A stretch of 6,304 bases of DNA from contig JAJRTG010000148.1 of the NCBI GenBank assembly GCA_024278395.1, positions 1 through 6,304 on the forward strand, read 5' to 3'. This document shows positions 1 through 6,243 of the stretch, piece by piece (the stretch's first letter is position 1; each line of letters opens with the position of its first letter). Below the pieces are notes generated by a model. It made no database searches, was not told the origin of the DNA, and saw nothing but the letters and a program-made list of their open reading frames with translations. This DNA comes from Fidelibacterota bacterium. Lineage in GTDB: Bacteria > Bipolaricaulota > Bipolaricaulia > UBA7950 > UBA9294. A program made the position numbers and the translations under genes.

Positions 1-1
1 C

Positions 2-550
2 GCCCTCGCCTGCGCCGCGGAGCTCGGGGCAAGGACCTACACCGTCCACTCCGGATGGGTGGAGGAACAGTACGCCACCTCCGCCCTTCTGTCCACCTGC
101 CGCGACCTGACGGTGGAGGCGGTGGAGCGAATGACGGATTGGTCCGATGGAGTCAAGATCTGCGTTGAGAACCAGAACTGCGCCGAAAGGAAGAAGGTGA
201 AGTGCGCGGTCTCGGTGGAGCAGCTCCACTACATCGCCGACCGTGTCCCCACCCCGGTGCACTACACGTTCGACATCGGCCACGCCAACGTCTTCTCCGG
301 CGATCCGACCGGGTTCTTCCGCTCCCTCGGGCCGGAGAGGATCGGGGTGTGTCACATCCACGACAACGACGGAACCAGGGACTCACACCAACCGCTCGGG
401 ACCGGAGCGATCGACTGGAACGGGTTCCTGACCGCCTATCTGGAAGCGGAATGCGACGCCCCGCTCCTGTTCGAGCTCTCCCGCGAGGAGGACTTCCTCG
501 CCGGGCGGGAGCTCCTCCGCCGGATCCACGCACAGGCGCGGACGCGGTAG
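2..550 (+). CDS. Sugar phosphate isomerase/epimerase, xylose isomerase-like TIM barrel (5' end missing)
   Basis: The reading frame is open from base 2 to the TAG at 548-550, giving 182 C-terminal residues; members of the family are usually about 250-290 residues, so roughly the first third lies outside the window. Typical metal-site motifs of the AP endonuclease 2 / xylose isomerase-like fold appear in order, numbered from base 2: VHSG (about residues 15-18), a strand ending in VENQ (Glu 56), DIGHAN (Asp 91, His 94), HIHDNDG (His 118, His 120), then SHQPLGTGAIDW, and a late FELS glutamate (158). In this family these residues bind a divalent metal and support isomerisation or epimerisation of a sugar, keto-acid or cyclitol; the substrate cannot be read from the sequence. 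The GTG at 59 is internal, because the frame with homologous sequence continues upstream of it. A promoter follows this gene, so it is probably the end of a separate transcription unit. Confidence 0.88.
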   Translation, partial: ALACAAELGARTYTVHSGWVEEQYATSALLSTCRDLTVEAVERMTDWSDGVKICVENQNCAERKKVKCAVSVEQLHYIADRVPTPVHYTFDIGHANVFSGDPTGFFRSLGPERIGVCHIHDNDGTRDSHQPLGTGAIDWNGFLTAYLEAECDAPLLFELSREEDFLAGRELLRRIHAQARTR

Positions 551-651
551 CCCCGGACCCGTTTGGATTGACTTTCCGCCGCGGGGAATGTAAAATGGTT
601 TTTGTCGAGCGATTCTCTCCGACGATCGAGCTGTCCTAACATCTTGAACAA
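551..651 (+). other. Intergenic region with promoter and short leader
   Basis: This 101-base gap is the longest non-coding stretch in the window and is clearly richer in A+T than the genes around it. It contains a sigma-70-like promoter and about 48 bases of presumed leader before the glycosyltransferase start. I see no GC hairpin followed by a T-run after the upstream gene, so there is no recognisable intrinsic terminator. I also see no riboswitch-like or strongly folded element in the leader; CGATCG near 623-628 is only a six-base palindrome. Confidence 0.6.
568..596 (+). promoter_or_regulatory. Sigma-70-type promoter for the downstream gene string
   Basis: TTGACT at 568-573 matches the -35 consensus TTGACA at 5 of 6 positions. 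TAAAAT at 591-596 matches the -10 consensus TATAAT at 5 of 6. The spacer is exactly 17 bases, the optimum. Transcription would start near 603, leaving a leader of about 48 bases before the ATG at 652. The location, in the only sizeable gap and directly ahead of a chain of overlapping genes, supports the call. No operator-like inverted repeat overlaps it. The start site is inferred, not observed. Confidence 0.72.
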
Positions 652-1287
652 ATGAATGTTTCCGCGGTGGTGCCTGCCTATAATGAAGCCGCTCGAATCG
701 GCGCAGTCCTCCGTCCGCTCGTCTCCTGTCCGCTTGTCGACGAGGTAATCGTCGTCGATGACGGCTCGGACGACGGGACGGCCGATGTCGCACGGGAATT
801 CGGAGTCAAGGTGATCGAGCTCCCGGAGAACAGGGGCAAGGCCTCCGCCCTCGATGCCGGGGTGAACGCGGCGAGCAACGACGTCCTCCTCTTCCTCGAC
901 GCTGACCTCGTGGGCTTGCGGCCGGAGCACATCGAACGGCTGGTCAAGGCGTACGCGAGCGGAGATGTGGACATGGTGGTGGGGGTCTTCTCGGACGGAC
1001 GGGTGAACACGGATCTCGCCCAGTTCATAAACCCGTTCGCCTCCGGCCAGCGCGTCATCTCCAAGGATCTGTGGGCCCGAGCGCGGGAGAAGGTACACGA
1101 AATGGACTACGGGATCGAGATAGCCCTCTCCAAGCTTGCCGCCAAGGAGGGATGGCGGAAGGAGAAGGTGAAGCTCGACGGGGTTACGCACGTGCTCAAG
1201 GAGGAGAAGCGCGGGTTCTCCCAGGGGGTTAAGGAGCGGTTCAAGATGTACGGAGACATGATAAAATGGTTGATAAAGAAGATCTGA
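652..1287 (+). CDS. Family 2 glycosyltransferase (DPM1-like)
   Basis: A 211-residue GT-A-fold glycosyltransferase. The nucleotide-sugar site is visible: VVPAYNE (residues 6-12), VVDDGSDDGT (34-43), ENRGKASALDAG (59-70) and the metal-binding DAD in FLDADL (81-86). A later NTDLAQ...ASGQR segment (119-134) is typical of short bacterial GT2 proteins resembling dolichol-phosphate mannose synthase. It should transfer a sugar from an NDP-sugar to a lipid or other acceptor at the cytoplasmic membrane face; donor and acceptor are unknown. There is no hydrophobic membrane span; the basic tail ending MIKWLIKKI may associate with membrane. The ATG at 652 places the first motif at the usual distance from the N-terminus, but no Shine-Dalgarno sequence precedes it. 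It is the first gene after the promoter, and its last 22 bases overlap rpiB. Confidence 0.9.
   Translation: MNVSAVVPAYNEAARIGAVLRPLVSCPLVDEVIVVDDGSDDGTADVAREFGVKVIELPENRGKASALDAGVNAASNDVLLFLDADLVGLRPEHIERLVKAYASGDVDMVVGVFSDGRVNTDLAQFINPFASGQRVISKDLWARAREKVHEMDYGIEIALSKLAAKEGWRKEKVKLDGVTHVLKEEKRGFSQGVKERFKMYGDMIKWLIKKI
1252..1256 (+). promoter_or_regulatory. Ribosome binding site of rpiB
   Basis: GGAGA lies inside the end of the glycosyltransferase gene, 9 bases upstream of the rpiB ATG at 1266. It supports a start inside the preceding gene and so the 22-base overlap. Confidence 0.5.
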
Positions 1288-1706
1288 GAATCGCGATCGG
1301 CGCAGATCACGCCGGTTTCCCCCTGAAGCAGGCATTGATCGACTCGGTCCTCAAGGATTACGAAGTCATCGATTTGGGTACTAACTCCACCGATCCGGTC
1401 GACTATCCGGATATCGCGCGGAAGGTGGCCACGGTCGTCTCCGCCGGGAGAGCTAAGATGGGGATCCTCATATGCGGGACCGGGATCGGGATGGCGATCG
1501 CGGCGGGAAAGGTGCGGAGGATCAGGGCGGCCCGGTGTACGGAGCCGTTCTCCGCCGAGCTCAGCCGCCGCCATAACGACGCGAACGTCCTGTGCCTGGG
1601 GGCGCGGGTGACGGGGGTGGAGATGGCGAAGAGGACCGTGGAGGTCTGGCTCAACACCCCGTTTGACGGAGGAAGGCACGCCCGCCGGGTGGAAAAGATC
1701 GAATAG
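1266..1706 (+). CDS. rpiB: Ribose-5-phosphate isomerase B
   Basis: A 146-residue RpiB/LacA/LacB-family enzyme of standard length. It interconverts ribose 5-phosphate and ribulose 5-phosphate in the cytoplasm (non-oxidative pentose phosphate pathway). Family signatures occur in order: GADHAG (12-17), DYPD (46-49), ICGTGIGM (69-76) with the catalytic-base cysteine at 70, IRAARC (86-91), RRHNDANVLCLGAR (101-114) with the ring-opening His 103, and GRHARRV near the C-terminus. The cysteine and histidine correspond to Cys 66 and His 99 of the E. coli enzyme, so it should be active. Some RpiB proteins also act on allose 6-phosphate; the sequence does not separate the two. The ATG at 1266 lies inside the glycosyltransferase gene, and no other start would leave the N-terminal strand and GADHAG motif complete. 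The next gene begins 24 bases after the TAG. Confidence 0.96.
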   Translation: MVDKEDLRIAIGADHAGFPLKQALIDSVLKDYEVIDLGTNSTDPVDYPDIARKVATVVSAGRAKMGILICGTGIGMAIAAGKVRRIRAARCTEPFSAELSRRHNDANVLCLGARVTGVEMAKRTVEVWLNTPFDGGRHARRVEKIE

Positions 1707-1730
1707 CCGAGCAACGGGTTAACGGATGAG

Positions 1731-2729
1731 ATGATCGTTCACTGGATTACATTCTTACTGACGGCGACGGTGATCGTCGGCTCCGGGGTCAAGCTCGCTT
1801 CCTTCGGAGAGGCCCTCGGCAGGAGGACCGGGATCGGTCAGGGGTGGATCGGCCTCATATTCCTGGCGGTGATCACCTCGATCCCAGAGCTCACGACGAC
1901 GGTCACCGGAGCGGCGATCGACGCGCCGAACATAGCGGTGGGGAACGCCCTGGGGAGCAACCTGTTCAACGTGGCGATAATCGCGGTCGTCGACATACTC
2001 CTCCTCGGCCGGGGTCCGTTTTTGAGCAAGGTGAAGGGCTACCACGCGACGAGCGGGGGGATAGCGATCCTCCTCACGGTCATCGCTCTGGTCGGGATCG
2101 TCGTCCCGCATGAGGCCTCCCTGGGGGGGATAAGCCCGGTGAGCTACCTCATCCTGATCGGTTACGTGTTCGGGGTGTTCCTCCTCTATCGGATCGAGCT
2201 CCGGGATGGCGAGGTCGAGACCCCGGAGGAGGGGACGATGTCGCTTGCCCGTGCCCTTACCGGGTTCGTCGTCTGCGCGGCGTTGATCGTTACCGCCGGG
2301 GTCTTTCTCATCTACGCGAGCAAGGCGATCTCCGAGGAGACGGGGCTCTCCACGTCGTTCATCGGAGCGATCCTGGTGGCGATTGTGACCTCGCTGCCCG
2401 AGCTCGCCACCTCGATCGGGGCGCTCCGAATCGGGGCGTACGACATGATCGTGGGGAACCTCTTCGGGTCGAACATGTTCAACATCCTCACGATCTTCTT
2501 CGCCGACCTCGCCCTGCGGAAGGGCTCGATCTACGCCGCGTTGGGGGCGGGGCGGGAGGATCAGATCCTCGTGGGGGTACTCGGGATCGGTCTTACCGCG
2601 ATCGCGGTGATCGGGATCGGGGTGCGGTCTCAACGCCGCGTGTTCGGAGTCGGGGCGGACGCCGGGCTGCTCCTTTTAGGTTATCTGGCGAGCGCTTGTC
2701 TCATCATCGGGCGAGGAATTCATCTTTAG
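1731..2729 (+). CDS. CaCA-family sodium/calcium antiporter
   Basis: A 332-residue integral membrane protein with about ten hydrophobic segments in two homologous halves, joined by a short acidic loop (about residues 154-170). Each half holds an alpha repeat: TSIPEL (49-54) with GNALGSNLFN (71-80), and TSLPEL (220-225) with GNLFGSNMFN (242-251). Glu 53 and Glu 224 correspond to the ion-binding glutamates of NCX_Mj (Glu 54 and Glu 213). The family exchanges Na+ (or K+/H+) for Ca2+ across the cytoplasmic membrane; the closest general type is bacterial YrbG-like. The glycine of the usual GTSLPE motif is Ile 48 and Val 219 here, and the second repeat has Asn 251 where NCX_Mj has Asp 240, so ion selectivity is uncertain. 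ATG 1731 is the only possible start, because the rpiB stop lies in the same frame 24 bases upstream and no start codon intervenes. Any Shine-Dalgarno sequence is weak. Confidence 0.92.
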   Translation: MIVHWITFLLTATVIVGSGVKLASFGEALGRRTGIGQGWIGLIFLAVITSIPELTTTVTGAAIDAPNIAVGNALGSNLFNVAIIAVVDILLLGRGPFLSKVKGYHATSGGIAILLTVIALVGIVVPHEASLGGISPVSYLILIGYVFGVFLLYRIELRDGEVETPEEGTMSLARALTGFVVCAALIVTAGVFLIYASKAISEETGLSTSFIGAILVAIVTSLPELATSIGALRIGAYDMIVGNLFGSNMFNILTIFFADLALRKGSIYAALGAGREDQILVGVLGIGLTAIAVIGIGVRSQRRVFGVGADAGLLLLGYLASACLIIGRGIHL

Positions 2730-2734
2730 AGGTG
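2728..2734 (+). promoter_or_regulatory. Strong ribosome binding site of rho
   Basis: AGAGGTG, part of AGAGGTGA, is a near-consensus Shine-Dalgarno sequence placed 7 bases before GTG 2742. It overlaps the TAG stop of the antiporter gene. It decides the rho start in favour of the GTG over the ATG codons at 2763 and 2766, and is the best ribosome binding site in the window. Confidence 0.75.
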
Positions 2735-2741
2735 ATAAATA

Positions 2742-3992
2742 GTGGAAGTAAATGAGCTTTCTATGATGGATCTCGACTCACTCCAGAAGCTCGCGGAGGA
2801 GGTCGGCATCCAGAACGGGAACCACATGGCAAAACGGGAGCTTCTGCGGGCGGTGATGGAGCACTTCGCCAAGCAGAGCGACCTGCGGTTCAAGGACGGG
2901 ATCCTGGAGATCCTGCCGGACGGATACGGATTTCTACGCAACGGGACGGGCCTTCCCGGGCGCAACGACATCTACGTCTCCCCGTCCCAGATAAAGAGGT
3001 TCAAATTGCGCGACGGGGACGCGATCACAGGGTTGATCCGCGCTCCCAAGAACGACGAGCGCTACTTCGCCCTGCTCAAGGTGGAGAAGATAAACGGCCG
3101 CGATCCGGAGGAGATCTACCGCCGTCCGGAGTTCCACGAGCTGACCCCGCTCCATCCGAACGAGCAGATCAAGCTTGAGCACGATCCGGACGATGTCTCG
3201 ACCAGGATCATCGACCTGTTCTGCCCGATCGGGAAGGGACAGCGCGGACTGATCGTCTCTCCCCCGAAGGCGGGGAAGACGACCTTGCTCAAGAAGATCG
3301 CTGCCGGGATCAACGCCAACTACCCGGAGATCAAGCTCCTCGTCCTCCTGGTCGATGAGCGGCCGGAGGAGGTGACCGACTTCCGGCGCTCGATCGAGAA
3401 CGGGGAGGTGATCGCCGCCACCTTCGATCAGGAGCCGCGCCATCACACGCGGATCGCCGAGCTCGTCACCGACCGGGCGAAGCGGATGGTGGAGATGGGC
3501 CAGGACGTGGTGATCCTCATGGATTCGATCACCCGACTGGCGCGGGCGTACAACCTGTCGGTCTCTCCGTCCGGGAAGCTCCTATCCGGGGGGATGGACC
3601 CGACGGCCCTGTACAAGCCGAAGGAGTTCTTCGGCGCGGCGCGGAACATCGAGGAGGGGGGGAGCCTCACCATCATCGCCACCGCCCTCGTCGACACGGG
3701 GAGCAAGCTCGACCAGGTGGTGTTCGAGGAGTTCAAGGGGACGGGGAACATGGAACTGATTCTCGATCGGAGCCTGTCCAACAAGCGGATCTACCCGGCG
3801 ATCGACCTCGAGCAGTCCGGGACGCGCAAGGAGGAGCTCCTTCTTCCGGAGAAGGTATTGAAACGGGTGTGGATCCTGCGTAAGATGATCGGTGAACTGA
3901 ACGATCCACAGGCGGCGTTGGAGCTCGTAAAGAGCAAGATGGAGGCGACCAAGGACAACGAGCAGTTCCTCGAGCTGATGAACAGTGATTGA
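2742..3992 (+). CDS. rho: Transcription termination factor Rho
   Basis: A 416-residue Rho of near-standard length (419 in E. coli) that forms a hexameric RNA-dependent ATPase/translocase and releases RNA polymerase. It has an N-terminal helical Rho_N domain (about 1-45), then a cold-shock-like primary RNA site with LPDGYGFLR (58-66; Tyr 62 and Phe 64 stack on RNA), IYVSPSQIKRF and RYFALLKV. The RecA-type motor has Walker A PPKAGKT (174-180), the DERPEEV loop with catalytic Glu 206, Walker B VVILMDS ending at Asp 261, the Q-loop region SGKLLSGG, and SGTRKEELL with the arginine finger at Arg 362. There is no large N-terminal insertion of the kind seen in some actinobacterial and Bacteroidetes Rho proteins. 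It starts with GTG behind a strong Shine-Dalgarno sequence. It ends inside the start of the M23 gene; rpmE, which often follows rho in other bacteria, is absent here. Confidence 0.98.
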   Translation: MEVNELSMMDLDSLQKLAEEVGIQNGNHMAKRELLRAVMEHFAKQSDLRFKDGILEILPDGYGFLRNGTGLPGRNDIYVSPSQIKRFKLRDGDAITGLIRAPKNDERYFALLKVEKINGRDPEEIYRRPEFHELTPLHPNEQIKLEHDPDDVSTRIIDLFCPIGKGQRGLIVSPPKAGKTTLLKKIAAGINANYPEIKLLVLLVDERPEEVTDFRRSIENGEVIAATFDQEPRHHTRIAELVTDRAKRMVEMGQDVVILMDSITRLARAYNLSVSPSGKLLSGGMDPTALYKPKEFFGAARNIEEGGSLTIIATALVDTGSKLDQVVFEEFKGTGNMELILDRSLSNKRIYPAIDLEQSGTRKEELLLPEKVLKRVWILRKMIGELNDPQAALELVKSKMEATKDNEQFLELMNSD

Positions 3993-4992
3993 GAAGAAAC
4001 CGATCCGCAAAGACCGCGTGGCGATCGCCGTGATCTTCCTCCTCGCGGTGATCCTCCTCCCGATCCTGCTCCGGTCCGGGGGGAAGTCCCCGACTCCGGT
4101 GACCGTGATCGAAGAGCCGAGCACCACGACTACCCCGATCGTGCAGCAACAGGAGCCGGGCACGACCACTCCTTCCACGGAGACCGCCCCCTCCTCACAG
4201 GAGGCGCAGGCGACCGCTGAACCGACCGCTTCGTCGGAGGAGACGTCCAAGGTCCTCACCTACACGGTCGCCGCCGGGGACACCCTCTCCTCGATCGCTG
4301 CGAACCTGGGTGTGTCCGTGGACGCCCTGATGGCCGACAACCAAATCCTCTCCCCCCAGGCGCTCAGGCCCGGGGAGGTGCTGCACGCGGTTAGAGACGG
4401 GATCCTGCACCTGGTCAAGCCGGGGCAGACCCTGACCGACATCTCGATCACCTACTCGGTGCCGGTGGAGAAGATCGTCGCGGCGAACGACATCACCGAT
4501 CCCTCGAAGATCTACGCCGGGGAAGAGCTGATCATCCCCGGGGCCGGGCCGGAGCTGTGGAAGGAAGTGATCAAGCTCTCCAAGGGGGTAAAGTCGCGGT
4601 TCATCTGGCCGGTGCTCGGAAAGATTACCTCGGGGTTTGGATGGCGGATCCATCCGGTCTACAAGGTGCGCCACTTTCACAACGGGATCGACATCGACGT
4701 CCCTGAGGGGACGATCGTGCACGCCGCCGCGCCCGGGAAGGTCTACTTCGTGGGGACGGAGGAGGGATACGGCAACGTCGTCATCCTGCAGCACTCCGAC
4801 GGTTACTACACCCTATACGGTCACCTGTCGAAGCCCCTTGTCTACACCGGCCAGTTCGTCGAAGCCGGTCAGGCGATCGCCGAGTCGGGGAACACCGGAG
4901 TCTCGAGCGGTCCACACCTTCACTTCGAGATCAGAAACGGCGAGTTTCCCGTCGATCCGGCCCGCTACCTCCCGGCGTATCCGTCGCAATAG
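3985..4992 (+). CDS. Membrane-anchored LysM/M23 peptidoglycan endopeptidase
   Basis: A 335-residue envelope protein. A basic N-terminus (IEKKPIRKDR) leads into one hydrophobic segment (about 12-29), giving a signal anchor with no lipobox cysteine. A Thr/Ser/Pro/Glu-rich linker (about 35-88) follows, then two LysM domains (about 92-135 and 142-185) that bind glycan GlcNAc, then a C-terminal LytM/M23 domain (about 205-330). The zinc and catalytic residues are complete: H232-x3-D236, YGH (His 280) and H311-x-H313. It is therefore predicted to be an active hydrolase of peptidoglycan cross-bridges or stem peptides, not a degenerate EnvC-type activator. The GTG start at 3985 overlaps the rho stop by 8 bases with only a weak Shine-Dalgarno sequence. 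It gives a sensible charged N-terminus; a GTG at residue 12 would remove it. Location ahead of murA joins wall remodelling to wall precursor synthesis. Confidence 0.93.
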   Translation: MIEKKPIRKDRVAIAVIFLLAVILLPILLRSGGKSPTPVTVIEEPSTTTTPIVQQQEPGTTTPSTETAPSSQEAQATAEPTASSEETSKVLTYTVAAGDTLSSIAANLGVSVDALMADNQILSPQALRPGEVLHAVRDGILHLVKPGQTLTDISITYSVPVEKIVAANDITDPSKIYAGEELIIPGAGPELWKEVIKLSKGVKSRFIWPVLGKITSGFGWRIHPVYKVRHFHNGIDIDVPEGTIVHAAAPGKVYFVGTEEGYGNVVILQHSDGYYTLYGHLSKPLVYTGQFVEAGQAIAESGNTGVSSGPHLHFEIRNGEFPVDPARYLPAYPSQ

Positions 4993-6243
4993 ATGCATCT
5001 CCTGATCGAAGGGGGAAACAAGCTCTCCGGGCTCGTGACGATTGAAGGGGCAAAGAACGCCGTCCTCCCCGCGTGCGCCGCATCGCTCCTCACCGATGAG
5101 CCCGTGGTCATCCACCGCGCCCCCCCGCTGCGCGACGTGCGGACGATCATCGCCGTGATCGAGGAGCTGGGCAAGGAAGTGACCTACGCGGATGGCACGA
5201 TCTCGATCCTTCCCACGGGGACCCTGAGGCCGCGGGCGAGCAAGGAGCACGTGGAGCGGATGCGCGCATCGTTTCTCGTCTTGGGCCCCCTCCTCGCCCG
5301 CCTCGGGAGGGCGGTCGTCCCGCTCCCCGGAGGATGCACGATCGGCCCCCGCCCGGTCGACTACCACCTGCAGGGGCTGCGGGCGCTGGGGGCGAGGGTG
5401 CGGGAGGATGAGGATGCGGTCGTCCTCACGGCCGGCAGGCTGCGCGGGGCGAGGTTCCGCCTTCCCTACCCTTCCGTCGGGGCGACCGAGCAGCTCCTGA
5501 TGGCGGCGAGCCTGGCTAAAGGAGAGACGTTCATCGAAAACCCGTCCCGCGAGCCGGAGGTCCTCGACCTCGTGGAGCTCCTGAGGAAGATGGGGGCGAG
5601 GATCGAGGAGGACGAAGGGATGCTCGCGGTCGAGGGGGTGGACGGGCTGCACGGGGCGGAGCACGCGGTGATCCCGGATCGGCTTGAGGCAGGAACGTAC
5701 CTCATCGCCGGGGCGATCACCGGCGGCAGGGTGACCGCCGCCGGGGTGCGCCCCGCCCACCTTGCAGCCCTCACCGCGGTCCTCGAGAGGACAGGGGCGC
5801 GGGTGGAGCTCTCCGGGGAGGCGGTCACGGTCGAGGGGGGAGGAAGGCCGCGGCCGGTCGAGGTGGAGACGGCGCCGTTCCCGGGCTTCCCCACCGACCT
5901 GCAGCCCCCGCTCGTCGCCCTCCTCTCCCTGGCGGAGGGGGGGAGCACGGTGCGGGATCCGGTATTCCCGAGGAGGTTCGGTTATGTGGAGGAGCTCAAG
6001 CGGATGGGAGCACGGATCTCCGTATCGGCCGGGATGGCGCACATCACCGGAGTGGGAGACCTGCACGGAGCCGCCCTCACCTCACCGGACATCCGGGCCG
6101 GCGCCGCCCTTGTCCTCGCGGCCCTCGCCGCCCGCGGGGAGAGCCGGATCGACGGGCTCGGGCAGCTCGACCGGGGCTACGCGGCCCTCGAAGGAAAACT
6201 TAAGGGATTAGGAGCGGAGATTGAGAGAAGAGAAGACACCTAG
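4993..6243 (+). CDS. murA: UDP-N-acetylglucosamine 1-carboxyvinyltransferase
   Basis: A 416-residue MurA, close to the 419 of E. coli. It transfers enolpyruvate from PEP to UDP-GlcNAc in the cytoplasm, the committed step of peptidoglycan synthesis. Visible landmarks are GAKNA with Lys 21 (E. coli Lys 22), MRAS with Arg 91, the loop PGGCTIGPRPVD with catalytic Cys 115 and Arg 120, GFPTDLQ with Asp 302 (E. coli Asp 305), and LDRGY with Arg 394 (E. coli Arg 397). Because residue 115 is cysteine rather than the aspartate of fosfomycin-insensitive MurA proteins, the enzyme is predicted to be sensitive. The two EPSP-synthase-like lobes are complete. The ATG follows the preceding TAG directly, with no Shine-Dalgarno sequence; the N-terminus LLIEGGNKLSGLVTIEG aligns with the usual MurA start. 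Whether it is the sole MurA or one of two paralogues cannot be seen here. Confidence 0.97.
   Translation: MHLLIEGGNKLSGLVTIEGAKNAVLPACAASLLTDEPVVIHRAPPLRDVRTIIAVIEELGKEVTYADGTISILPTGTLRPRASKEHVERMRASFLVLGPLLARLGRAVVPLPGGCTIGPRPVDYHLQGLRALGARVREDEDAVVLTAGRLRGARFRLPYPSVGATEQLLMAASLAKGETFIENPSREPEVLDLVELLRKMGARIEEDEGMLAVEGVDGLHGAEHAVIPDRLEAGTYLIAGAITGGRVTAAGVRPAHLAALTAVLERTGARVELSGEAVTVEGGGRPRPVEVETAPFPGFPTDLQPPLVALLSLAEGGSTVRDPVFPRRFGYVEELKRMGARISVSAGMAHITGVGDLHGAALTSPDIRAGAALVLAALAARGESRIDGLGQLDRGYAALEGKLKGLGAEIERREDT
6210..6214 (+). promoter_or_regulatory. Ribosome binding site of the right-edge gene
   Basis: AGGAG lies 6 bases before TTG 6221, inside the 3' end of murA. The spacing and match are good and are the main support for a TTG start of the next gene. 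Confidence 0.5.

Noticed and set aside
59..61. GTG as the start of the isomerase gene
   Set aside because: The same frame is open upstream to base 2 and encodes LGARTYTVHSG, which fits the conserved third strand of the barrel. The gene therefore starts before the window.
536..583. Possible terminator from GCGCGG and CCGCGG segments after the isomerase gene
   Set aside because: The arms are short, more than 30 bases apart, and have no following T-run. This is not an intrinsic terminator.
202..639. Overlapping + strand frame spanning the isomerase end and the promoter region
   Set aside because: It is out of frame with the conserved metal-site motifs, is rich in Arg and Pro, and runs through the promoter. 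No ribosome binding site was seen.
1755..2633. Long minus-strand open frame opposite the antiporter gene
   Set aside because: Its product is an improbable Asp/Arg/Pro-rich sequence, while the + strand encodes a clear exchanger with both alpha repeats.
2697..2726. Possible internal promoter before rho (TTGTCT then CATCTT at about 17 bases)
   Set aside because: The -10 match is poor and the site lies within the end of the antiporter coding sequence, so it is weaker than expected by chance selection.
3651..3664. G-rich run in rho as a possible G-quadruplex
   Set aside because: There is essentially one long G-run without four spaced tracts, and it is explained by Glu-Glu-Gly-Gly codons of a conserved Rho motif.
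4813..6066. Long open frame on the minus strand opposite murA (417 codons)
   Set aside because: It lies antisense to a certain murA. Its translation is dominated by Arg, Pro, Gly, Asp and His with no recognisable domain, as expected for the shadow of a GC-rich gene.
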